Shown piece after piece: positions 32,370-39,377 of a stretch of DNA of 39,377 nucleotides. The stretch's first letter is position 1. Each line of letters starts with the position of its first letter. A program made the translations under genes and the position numbers. Origin of the DNA: Alphaproteobacteria bacterium (GTDB lineage: Bacteria > Pseudomonadota > Alphaproteobacteria > MPNO01 > UBA2964); the NCBI GenBank assembly GCA_009377375.1, contig WHUE01000036.1:1-39377 (forward strand). The letters are read 5' to 3'. Below the pieces are notes generated by a model. That model had not been told where the DNA came from, did not search any database, and saw only the letters and a list, made by a program, of their open reading frames with translations.

Positions 32370-33971
32370 TCAGAACGAAAATGCGGCCTGCAGGCCGTAG
32401 CGCAGGTCCACGCGCTGCAGCCCGGCGTCCCCGGCGTTCGGGTCGGCGCCCTTCACCCCGACCATCAGGGCGAACCGCCCGCTGTCGGCTTCCAGCCCGT
32501 CGAACACCAGGGCGCTGAAATCGGCCGCCGCGACGGCCTCCCAGCCGGAATTGGCGTTGAGCTCCCCGGTGTCGACCCACATGACTTCGTTGCGGTTGAC
32601 GCCGAACGTGGCGGACAGGGCGGGGCCTTGGGGCAGGATCGTCGTCAGCGCGGCGTTGAGCGCCTGGCGTGCCGCATGGCTGCGGTTGCCGGTTTCCAGC
32701 CCCTCGTTCTCGCCGAGCGTGACCGCGAGGCTGGCGGTCCAGCCGTCGGGGGTGAAGGACTGGGTCAGCGTCAGCGCGCGATCCACGCTGTCCGCCGTCT
32801 CGAACCCCGGCTGGCGGGAGTCGAGCCCGGTGCGGGCCAGCGTCAGGACCGTCAGCGCGTCCCGCCAGCGCCAGTCCAGGCTCAGCGCGTCATGGGTGCG
32901 CTTCCGGTCGGTCACGTCGGCGAAGCTGCCGAGACTGTCCTCCGGCAGGCCGCGCACCGTGCCGGCCTGATGGCGGACCGTCAGCGTACTGGGCAGCAGG
33001 GCGCCGATGGACGGCGCCTCGCCGGGGCGGAAAGCCGGACGGTAGCGGTCGAGCGACAGCGACAGCGCGGCCGTCGTCGTGCTGTCGCGCAGCGTGAGCG
33101 CCCCGGGTGCGGGATCGAGGTTGTTCCGGAAGGATATCTGGCCGAGTTCCAGCGTGAGAATGTCCCAACCGAAACGGAGCCCGCCGCCCTGCGTTTCACG
33201 GTCGGCCGGCGCGTCGCCCTGTGGCGCGAAATAGTCCGGTTCGGCCCTGCTCCACATGCCGTAGCCGGCGAGCACCGCATCGCCGGTGCGCAGCAGATCG
33301 ACGTCCAGCCTGTGCCGCTGCGCCCGCCCGTGCTGCGCGCGCGCGTAATACTGCGTCTCGTCCAGCCGAACGGTGGTCTCCCGGGCGATTTCGTCCTGCT
33401 GGGACCAGGCGAGCTCGTTGGCGAGACGGACCCGGCCGTCCCACAGCCCGAGCGTCGCACCGCCGCCATAGGCGCGGTTCCGGGTGCCGGAAACCCATCG
33501 CGCGGTGTCGGGATCGAGGCTGCGGTCGCCGGATTCCAGCAGCGAGGCGGTCATGCCGAGATCGAGAGGCCCCTGCCTTGCCGGCTGCGATCGCAGGATG
33601 ACGGCGCGACGGTCGCTCCACGCCGCCCTGGGATCCGCCGCCATGCCGGCGTTTCCCGCCATGAGCTCCCGCGTCTCCGCGACCGACAGGTCGAGCCCGC
33701 CGCCGAACATCGTGCCTTCCGTCAGCGTGCCGCTGGCGGTATAGCCGGCGACGTTGACCAGCCTGATGCCGGCCGGCACGGCGACGGAGCCGGTCCGCGT
33801 GTTCGTGAGCGTCGGCGTCTCGCCGACGATCAGGCTGTTTTTCTCCAGCGCCGGCGTGGCGGCGGCGCCGTGGGTGAGGGCGAGGAGGAGCGCCGCGGCG
33901 GCGCACGAACGCACCGTCGCCTCGCGCCGGATGTTGCCGCGCGGAGGCGCGCGGTGCGGCGGGCTGGTCAT
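32370..33971 (-). CDS. Predicted outer-membrane beta-barrel protein
   Basis: A 533-residue protein. The N-terminus carries Arg residues and a hydrophobic run (SCAAAALLLALTHGAAA-TP) with a signal-peptidase-like site. Much of the rest alternates hydrophobic and polar residues in short strands. The last residues are AAFSF, with the terminal Phe recognised by the BAM complex. No Cys is seen after the signal region and no TonB plug is seen. I recognise no family. GGGGGACG lies before ATG 33971. A GTG at 33914 would give a shorter signal peptide. A CtrA-like site is about 80 bases upstream. Confidence 0.7.
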   Translation of the reverse strand: MTSPPHRAPPRGNIRREATVRSCAAAALLLALTHGAAATPALEKNSLIVGETPTLTNTRTGSVAVPAGIRLVNVAGYTASGTLTEGTMFGGGLDLSVAETRELMAGNAGMAADPRAAWSDRRAVILRSQPARQGPLDLGMTASLLESGDRSLDPDTARWVSGTRNRAYGGGATLGLWDGRVRLANELAWSQQDEIARETTVRLDETQYYARAQHGRAQRHRLDVDLLRTGDAVLAGYGMWSRAEPDYFAPQGDAPADRETQGGGLRFGWDILTLELGQISFRNNLDPAPGALTLRDSTTTAALSLSLDRYRPAFRPGEAPSIGALLPSTLTVRHQAGTVRGLPEDSLGSFADVTDRKRTHDALSLDWRWRDALTVLTLARTGLDSRQPGFETADSVDRALTLTQSFTPDGWTASLAVTLGENEGLETGNRSHAARQALNAALTTILPQGPALSATFGVNRNEVMWVDTGELNANSGWEAVAAADFSALVFDGLEADSGRFALMVGVKGADPNAGDAGLQRVDLRYGLQAAFSF

Positions 33972-34048
33972 ATTTCGTCCCCCACTCAGGCCGGTCCGGC
34001 ATGGTCGCCGAATCAGGCTAACCAGTTCTACCCTGAAACTGCCTCGAT

Positions 34049-34067
34049 ATGGTTAAAATTATGTTAG
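34049..34067 (-). promoter_or_regulatory. CtrA-like box upstream of the barrel gene
   Basis: On the minus strand the bases read CTAA-N7-TTAACCAT. The CtrA consensus is TTAA-N7-TTAA, and TTAACCAT is its known half-site, so only one base differs. It lies 78-96 bases upstream of the barrel protein start, in an AT-richer patch. Confidence 0.5.
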
Positions 34068-34174
34068 CAAATAGGGATTGGCGGCTTTCTTCGAGTCGTT
34101 TCCGAAGCGCCGGCGAGGGCGCGCGGAAATGCCGCCCGCCGCGCCGCGGCATCGCGCAGAGCGGCCGGATGGTC

Positions 34175-34180
34175 TATAGT
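34175..34180 (+). promoter_or_regulatory. Possible -10 box of the ring-hydroxylating dioxygenase genes
   Basis: TATAGT matches five of six bases of the consensus and lies 41 bases before the alpha-subunit start. I see no good -35 box at the proper distance, so an activator may be needed. Confidence 0.35.
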
Positions 34181-34220
34181 GCGGCCCGGAACCCGGAGTG
34201 AATTTGGCAAAGACGGCGCC

Positions 34221-35507
34221 ATGGACGACATAGCGAATCGCGAGCCTTTCATCGTCGACGAGCCGGAGACCATGACCTTCCGGCTGAACCGCCGCACCCT
34301 TGCCGACCCGGCCGTGCTGGAGCGCGAGCGGACGGCGGTCTTCGACCGCTGCTGGATCTATGCGGGGCATGAATCCGAAGTGCCGGAGCCGGGCGACTTC
34401 CGCACCCGCAAGGTGGCGGGCCGACCGGTGATCTTCACCCGCAATTCCAAAGGCGAGGTGAAGCTGTTCCTCAACACCTGCCGCCACCGGGGCGCGATGG
34501 TCTGTCGCGAGGCGGCGGGCAACGCCCGGGGGTTCTATTGCTTCTATCACGGCTGGACCTACGACCGGGACGGCGCGCTGGTCGGCGTGCCGGGCGAGGA
34601 TTCCTACCCGCCGGATTTCGACAAGGCGCGGTTTCCGCTGGCCGAGGCGCCCCGCGTCGACAGCTATCGCGGTTTCTGGTTCGCGAGCTTCGATCCCGGC
34701 ATCGCGCCGCTGGAGACCTGGCTGGCGGGCGCGACCGAATATCTCGACCTGGTGGTGGACCAGTCGCCCTCAGGGCGGATGCAGATCATCCAGGGCACGC
34801 AGGAATACGATATCCGCGCCAACTGGAAGCTGCTGGTGGAGAACAGCTTCGACGACTACCACCTCGCCTCCACCCACGCGACCTGGCTGACCTACATGAA
34901 GGACGCCGGCGTGAACGTGCGCCCGCCCAAGGGGCTGCTGCTGCCGTCGCACGGTGTCGGCAAGGATCTCGGCAACGGCCATGCGGTGATCGACAACGTC
35001 AATTTCCGCGGCCGCCCGGTGGCGCGCTGGATCTCGATCTACGGCGAGGACGCGAAGGCGGAGATCGAGTCCATCCGCGCCGAGGTGTTCGCGCGGCTGG
35101 GAGAGGAGCGCGGCGCGCGGGTCTGCGACACCAACCGCAACCTCGTGATTTTCCCCAATCTCGTGATCAACGACGGCTCGTCGGTCACGGTGCGCGCTTT
35201 CTGGCCGGAGGAGGTCGACCGCATGAAGGTCACCGCCTGGGCGCTCGGCCCGGCGGAGGAATCGGAAAGCGCGCGGGCGCGGCGGCTCGACAGCTTCCTG
35301 ACCTTCTACGGACCCGGCGGCTTCGCCACGCCGGACGACGTGGAGGCGCTGGAGGCCGTGCAGCAGGGGCTCGCCACCTGGCGCGAGGTGCCCTGGTCGG
35401 AGATGACGCGCGGCCTCGACAAGAAGGGCGAGCAGCTCAACACCGACGAGCTGCATCTGCGCACGTTCTGGCGGCGCTGGAACCGGATGATGGCGGACGC
35501 CGCATGA
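34221..35507 (+). CDS. Aromatic ring-hydroxylating dioxygenase, alpha subunit
   Basis: A 428-residue Rieske non-heme iron oxygenase large subunit. The Rieske ligands are C87-x-H89 and C107-x2-H110 (CRHRGAM, CFYHGW). The catalytic iron motif is NSFDDYHLASTH with His 214 and His 219 and the bridging Asp 211/212. The subunit has the two-subunit (alpha/beta) architecture of benzoate- and anthranilate-type dioxygenases. I start at ATG 34221 since the longer frame adds an unlikely leader. The stop overlaps the beta subunit start by four bases (ATGA). The substrate is probably an aromatic acid; the ferredoxin and reductase are not in the window. Confidence 0.95.
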   Translation: MDDIANREPFIVDEPETMTFRLNRRTLADPAVLERERTAVFDRCWIYAGHESEVPEPGDFRTRKVAGRPVIFTRNSKGEVKLFLNTCRHRGAMVCREAAGNARGFYCFYHGWTYDRDGALVGVPGEDSYPPDFDKARFPLAEAPRVDSYRGFWFASFDPGIAPLETWLAGATEYLDLVVDQSPSGRMQIIQGTQEYDIRANWKLLVENSFDDYHLASTHATWLTYMKDAGVNVRPPKGLLLPSHGVGKDLGNGHAVIDNVNFRGRPVARWISIYGEDAKAEIESIRAEVFARLGEERGARVCDTNRNLVIFPNLVINDGSSVTVRAFWPEEVDRMKVTAWALGPAEESESARARRLDSFLTFYGPGGFATPDDVEALEAVQQGLATWREVPWSEMTRGLDKKGEQLNTDELHLRTFWRRWNRMMADAA

Positions 35508-36022
35508 ACGCGACCCGTGCGCCCGCGACGAAGGCCGCGCCCGCGGTCGGCCGCGCCGAGGTGGAGGATTTCCTCTACGCCGAGGCGGACCTGCTCGATT
35601 CGTGGGACCTCGACGGCTGGCTGGCGCTGCTGACGGAGGACGCCACCTATCGCGTGCCGTCCAACGATGCGCCGGATTCGGAGCCGCGCACGGCGCTTTT
35701 CCTGATCGCCGACGACATGAACCGCATCAGGGCGCGGATCAAGCGGCTGAAGAACGCCCATGCCCATGCCGAATCGCCGCGCAGCCGCACCCGGCGGCTG
35801 ATCACGAATGTGCGCCTGCACGGGCAGGAGGACGGGCTGGTGCGCGTGACCGCCAATTTCGTCGTCTACCGCTTCCGGCGCATCCAGACCACCCGCGAAT
35901 ATGTTGGCCGCTACGAATACACGCTGCGCGCGACTGCCGACGGGCTGCGCATCAAGGACCGCCGCGCCGTGCTCGATTCCACGGCGCTGGGCGAGCTCGG
36001 GGCGGTCAGCTTCATCCTGTAG
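35504..36022 (+). CDS. Aromatic ring-hydroxylating dioxygenase, beta subunit
   Basis: A 172-residue small subunit of the SnoaL/NTF2-like cone fold. EVEDFLYAEADLLDSWDLDGWLALL, TEDATYRVP and TRRLITNVRL match beta subunits of benzoate- or cumate-type dioxygenases. It has no cofactor of its own and stabilises the alpha-beta hexamer. ATG overlaps the alpha subunit stop, so the two are translationally coupled at a 1:1 ratio. The C-terminal DRRAVLDSTALGELGAVSFIL is typical. Confidence 0.93.
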   Translation: MNATRAPATKAAPAVGRAEVEDFLYAEADLLDSWDLDGWLALLTEDATYRVPSNDAPDSEPRTALFLIADDMNRIRARIKRLKNAHAHAESPRSRTRRLITNVRLHGQEDGLVRVTANFVVYRFRRIQTTREYVGRYEYTLRATADGLRIKDRRAVLDSTALGELGAVSFIL

Positions 36023-36120
36023 CCGCCCCGGCGGGCCGTCCTCCCGCGCCGCCGCGACCCTTGAATCCCGCGCGATGCGGCGCATTTGACATGGATGTGC
36101 CTCGATGTCCGGGAGAGACG

Positions 36121-37254
36121 ATGACCCCCCGCCTTCCCCTGTGCGTCGCCGCGCTTGCGGTGCTTCTGCTGTCCGGCAGCCCGCCGGCGGCGGCGGAGAC
36201 GATCCGGTCCGAGCGTCACGCCTTCCGCGTGGAAACGCTCGCCGGGGGGCTCGAACATCCCTGGAGCGTGGCGTTCCTGCCCCAGGGCGGGATGCTGATC
36301 ACGGAGCGCGCGGGCCGGCTGCGGCTCTATCGCGGCGGCAAGCTGGATCCGAGGCCATTCGCGGGCGTGCCGGAGGTCTTCGCCGACGGGCAGGGCGGCT
36401 TGCTTGAGGTGCTGCTGCATCCGGACTTCGCGGAAAACCGGCTGATCTACCTGTCCTATTCCGCCCATGACGGCCGGGCCGCGCATACCCGCGTCACGCG
36501 CTACCGGCTCGACCTCGACGGATACCGGCTGACGGACGGAAAGCGGATCTTCGACGGCACGCCGCGGGTCAACACCAGCCATCATTTCGGCGGCCGCATG
36601 GTCTTCGACCGCGACGGCTATCTCTACCTCACCGTAGGCGAGCGCGGGCAGCGGGACGACGCGCAGGACCTCTCGCGCCCCGGCGGCTCGGTCATGCGGC
36701 TGCGCGACGACGGCAGCGTGCCGGAGGACAACCCCTTCGCCGGGCGCGAGGGCGCCAGGCCGGAGATATTCACCTATGGCCACCGCAACCCGCAGGGCAT
36801 GGCGCGGCATCCCGGATCCGGCGCGATCTGGATTCACGAGCACGGGGCGCGCGGCGGCGACGAGGTCAACATCCTCCGCGCCGGGCGCAACTACGGCTGG
36901 CCGGTGATCTCCTACGGCACGCATTACAGCGGCGGGAAGATCGGCGTCGGCACCCACAAGGATGGCATGGAGCAGCCGCTCCACTACTGGGTCCCGTCGA
37001 TCGCGCCGTCGGGCATGGCGTTCTACACCGGGGACAGGTTCCCGGAATGGCGCGGCGACATCTTCGTCGGCGGGCTCATAGGCCAGCTCCTCGTCCGGGT
37101 CAGGTTCGAAGGGACGAAGATGGTGCGCGAGGAACGGCTGCTGGAGGACCGGCTGGGACGCATCCGCGAGGTGCGCACCGGCCCGGACGGCTACCTCTAC
37201 CTCACCACCGACGAGGCGGAAGGGCGGCTCCTGCGCCTCGTGCCGGCGGAGTAG
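36121..37254 (+). CDS. PQQ-dependent aldose sugar dehydrogenase-like protein
   Basis: A 377-residue exported six-bladed beta-propeller. Residues 1-24 are a signal peptide (LCVAALAVLLLSGSPPAAA-ET). Conserved features are GLEHPWSVAFLPQGGMLITERAG, VGERGQRDDAQD, GHRNPQGMARHP and WIHEHGARGGDEVN, which in soluble aldose dehydrogenases bind PQQ, calcium and the sugar. It would oxidise sugars in the periplasm. ATG 36121 follows GGGAGAGACG; an upstream in-frame ATG at 36091 is less likely. It is downstream of the dioxygenase genes in the same direction but separated by ~100 bases. Confidence 0.92.
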   Translation: MTPRLPLCVAALAVLLLSGSPPAAAETIRSERHAFRVETLAGGLEHPWSVAFLPQGGMLITERAGRLRLYRGGKLDPRPFAGVPEVFADGQGGLLEVLLHPDFAENRLIYLSYSAHDGRAAHTRVTRYRLDLDGYRLTDGKRIFDGTPRVNTSHHFGGRMVFDRDGYLYLTVGERGQRDDAQDLSRPGGSVMRLRDDGSVPEDNPFAGREGARPEIFTYGHRNPQGMARHPGSGAIWIHEHGARGGDEVNILRAGRNYGWPVISYGTHYSGGKIGVGTHKDGMEQPLHYWVPSIAPSGMAFYTGDRFPEWRGDIFVGGLIGQLLVRVRFEGTKMVREERLLEDRLGRIREVRTGPDGYLYLTTDEAEGRLLRLVPAE

Positions 37255-37267
37255 GGGGCGGTTCCGC

Positions 37268-38800
37268 CTACCTGAACATCTCTTCCGGCAGGAAGTCCTC
37301 GAGCTTCACGGCGTCGAAATTCCGCGGCATGGCGCGGGCGAAGCGTTCGCGGCCTTCCGGGTCGGATGGCGGCGGCTTGGTGGCGTCGATCAGCCACTTG
37401 GTGCCGATGCGGTGGAACGGGTTGTCGCCGACGAAGGGCGAGACGTTGTCGAGCGCGAAGACGCGGGTGTTTCCGATCATGTCGATGTCCTTCTCGGCAT
37501 GGACGCGGGTGGTCATCGACCACATCACCTGGCGGAGATCGTTGGCGTCGATGTCGTCGTCCACCGCTATGGCGAGCTTCGGGTGCAGGAACGGGCCCGA
37601 CAGCGCGGCCATCAGCGCCGTCTTGGCCTGGCCGGCGACGCGCGGGCGCATCTTGATCACCAGCATCATCATGGCGCCGGCCGGGTGGCAGCGCACGTCC
37701 AGCAGGTCCAGCCCGCCCTCGACCTTCTGCAGATGGTCCCAGGTCGCCAGCTCGATGGCCAGCCCGGTGGTCGCCTGGGTCTCCGTCGTCGGCGCGCCGC
37801 AATGCAGCGCGTAGTAGATCGCGCTGCGCCGCCGCGTGATCGCCTTCACCCGGAAGACCTCGGCTGTACCCGCCTTGGCGTAGGTGCCGGGAATCTCGCC
37901 ATAGGGGCCCTCCGGGCGGATCTCGTCGCACAGCACCTCGCCCTCGATGACGATCTCGGCGTCGGCGGGCACTTCCATGTCGATGGTCTTGCACTTCACC
38001 ATGCGGACGGGGTCGCCGAGCAGCGCGCCGGCGATGGAAAACTCGTCGTCGCCGTAGCCGGTGACGAAGCCGGACGAGAACATGATCGCGGGGTGCGCGC
38101 CTATCACCACCGCGGCCGGCATGTGCCGGCCCTGCGCCCTGTACATGTCGTAAATGCGCCGCGCCTGGCGGGGCAGCATGACGAAGCCGGTATGGTGCGC
38201 GTCGTAGATATGCTGGCGGTGTATGGAGACGTTGCGGATGCCGGTTTCCGGATCCTTGATGATCGCCATGCCCGAGGCGAGGAACTTGCCGCCGTCATGC
38301 TCCGAGGCGAGCATCGCCGGGATGTCGAGCAGCGAGGCCTCCTCGCCGGTCAGCACCACCTCCTGGCAGGGCGCGGACGGGGTGTCCTCCACCACCGGCG
38401 CGATGCGGCTGACGAGCTTGCGGTTGAGGCCGGGCAGCAGCTCGTCCTCGGCCAGGTTCAGCGCCAGCGCCCATTTGCCCCGGTCGGACAGGATCTGGCT
38501 GCACGCCTGCCAGCCGGGATGGCCCTTGATGTCGGTGAACAGCGACGCCTTGCCGAGCTCGTTGCAGGCGCGCCATTCGATGGCCGCCATGTTGGCGTCC
38601 GGGTCGACCTGCTTGTCGAACCGCACCAGCTCTCCCTTGCGCTCCAGCGTCTGCAGGAAGCCGCGGATCGACTGGTCGAACATGTTGCTCAACGTCGCCG
38701 CCTTCCCGGCCTCGGCGCGCCTGTTCTTCATGTCGCGCGCATCGAGATCGCCCGCCTTGCGGGACTGGTCGATCAGGCCGCGCAGCCCGTCACTACTCAT
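37268..38800 (-). CDS. UbiD-family decarboxylase
   Basis: A 510-residue protein of the UbiD family, which uses prenylated FMN to add or remove carboxyl groups on aromatic or unsaturated acids. The Glu pair is E297 and E302 in EGPYGEIPGTY. The mid domain has GFVTGYGDDEFSIAGALLGDP, and the N-terminal RGFLQTLERKGELVRFDK is also typical. Prenyltransferase UbiX is not in the window. It may work on the same aromatic acids as the nearby dioxygenase. It is convergent with the sugar dehydrogenase gene. Confidence 0.94.
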   Translation of the reverse strand: MSSDGLRGLIDQSRKAGDLDARDMKNRRAEAGKAATLSNMFDQSIRGFLQTLERKGELVRFDKQVDPDANMAAIEWRACNELGKASLFTDIKGHPGWQACSQILSDRGKWALALNLAEDELLPGLNRKLVSRIAPVVEDTPSAPCQEVVLTGEEASLLDIPAMLASEHDGGKFLASGMAIIKDPETGIRNVSIHRQHIYDAHHTGFVMLPRQARRIYDMYRAQGRHMPAAVVIGAHPAIMFSSGFVTGYGDDEFSIAGALLGDPVRMVKCKTIDMEVPADAEIVIEGEVLCDEIRPEGPYGEIPGTYAKAGTAEVFRVKAITRRRSAIYYALHCGAPTTETQATTGLAIELATWDHLQKVEGGLDLLDVRCHPAGAMMMLVIKMRPRVAGQAKTALMAALSGPFLHPKLAIAVDDDIDANDLRQVMWSMTTRVHAEKDIDMIGNTRVFALDNVSPFVGDNPFHRIGTKWLIDATKPPPSDPEGRERFARAMPRNFDAVKLEDFLPEEMFR

Positions 38801-38881
38801 CGGTGAACTCCTGAACTCCGGTCGCGGATTGCGGCGGCATTTTAGGGCATCGCGGCGGCGGGCGGCACCCCCGTTCGTGCT

Positions 38882-39377
38882 CTATTGTCCGCGGAACCGG
38901 GCATGGCGCTTTTCGGCGAAGGCGCGCAGGCCTTCCTGCATGTCGTCGGAGAAATACAGCATCTGGAACAGGTCGCCCTCCTGCATCAGGCCGTCGAGCC
39001 GGGTCATGTCCAGCCCGCGGTCGATGGCCTGCTTGGACATCATGATGCCGAGCGGCGCGTTCGCGGCGTATTCGGCCGCCATCTCGCGGGCGCGGGCGAG
39101 CGCCTTGCCCGGCGCGGTCAGCTCGCCGGCGATCCCCAGAGCGCGGGCTTCGGCCCCTGCCACCAGGCGCCCCGACCAGATCATGTGCTTGGCCGCCTGC
39201 GGGCCGATCAGCCGGGGCAGGGTCTGGGTGCCGCCGAGCCCCGGCATCAGCCCGTGGCGGACCTCCGGGAAGCCGAACTTCGCGCCCTCGCCGGCGACGA
39301 TGATGTCGCCCCAGAGCGCGATCTCGAACCCGCCGCCGAGGCAGTAGCCCTCCACCGCGCTGATCACCGGCTTGGTG
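38882..39377 (-). CDS. Enoyl-CoA hydratase/isomerase, N-terminus outside the window
   Basis: About 165 residues of a crotonase whose start lies beyond the right edge: the frame reads TKPVISAVEGYCLGGG from position 39377 inward. The oxyanion-hole region is CLGGG. Both catalytic Glu of true hydratases are retained, in GGGFE and FPEV, exactly 20 residues apart as in rat mitochondrial enoyl-CoA hydratase. The C-terminal EGLRAFAEKRHARFRGQ is normal for the family. It would hydrate a 2-enoyl-CoA intermediate. Confidence 0.95.
   Translation of the reverse strand, partial: TKPVISAVEGYCLGGGFEIALWGDIIVAGEGAKFGFPEVRHGLMPGLGGTQTLPRLIGPQAAKHMIWSGRLVAGAEARALGIAGELTAPGKALARAREMAAEYAANAPLGIMMSKQAIDRGLDMTRLDGLMQEGDLFQMLYFSDDMQEGLRAFAEKRHARFRGQ

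Noticed and set aside
1..39377. CRISPR array, tRNA, rRNA, integrase or insertion sequence
   Set aside because: No regularly spaced direct repeats, no tRNA or rRNA signature and no transposase or integrase frame were found on either strand.

Overview
The window is high-GC DNA with short intergenic gaps. It has alphaproteobacterial traits: REP-like palindromes around CCCCGG and CCCTCTCC cores, TTAA-N7-TTAA (CtrA-like) boxes in several promoters, and a gene mix typical of metabolically versatile Rhodospirillales-like or marine alphaproteobacteria. The organism assignment is inferred from style and gene content. No marker gene is present.

Layout. 0-1.9 kb (minus): a translationally coupled TauD-type dioxygenase and an NMT1/THI5-like binding protein without a signal peptide. 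2.0-6.5 kb (plus): a ~1489-residue exported protein with tandem DM9 (DUF3421) lectin-type repeats and a long helical tail, closed by a strong terminator. 6.5-8.8 kb: a two-gene ABC transporter. 8.8-14.6 kb: HAD phosphatase, REP-like element, cupin protein, a quinone-oxidoreductase/MetE-like pair, then a second NMT1-like protein paired with a luciferase-like monooxygenase. 14.6-15.3 kb: a 670-base non-coding interval with two facing small-RNA candidates and a cluster of DnaA boxes. The minus-strand RNA candidate has about six hairpins capped by UUCG. 15.3-20 kb: MmgE/PrpD protein, and an acyl-CoA dehydrogenase/ADP-forming acyl-CoA synthetase operon. 20-22.7 kb: a SDR / VanA-type Rieske oxygenase / IclR regulator module behind a 38-base operator-like palindrome. 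23-26.9 kb: secreted trypsin-like protease, half-DsbB-like membrane protein, RidA-like (CnbZ-like) protein, MFS transporter, DUF486 protein. 27-30 kb: hotdog thioesterase, class III extradiol dioxygenase, semialdehyde dehydrogenase. 30-34 kb: alpha/beta hydrolase, LOG-family protein, outer-membrane beta-barrel protein. 34.2-39.4 kb: ring-hydroxylating dioxygenase alpha and beta subunits, a PQQ-type sugar dehydrogenase, a UbiD decarboxylase and a truncated enoyl-CoA hydratase.

Together the enzymes point to catabolism of aromatic and organic acids: ring hydroxylation (two Rieske systems), decarboxylation (UbiD), meta cleavage (LigB-type), semialdehyde oxidation, possible deamination of 2-aminomuconate-like products, and CoA-thioester processing. 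The electron-transfer partners of both Rieske oxygenases and the permease/ATPase of both NMT1-like proteins are absent here. The observations most worth checking are the UUCG-rich RNA candidate, the DM9 protein, and the orphan leaderless binding-protein/oxygenase pairs.
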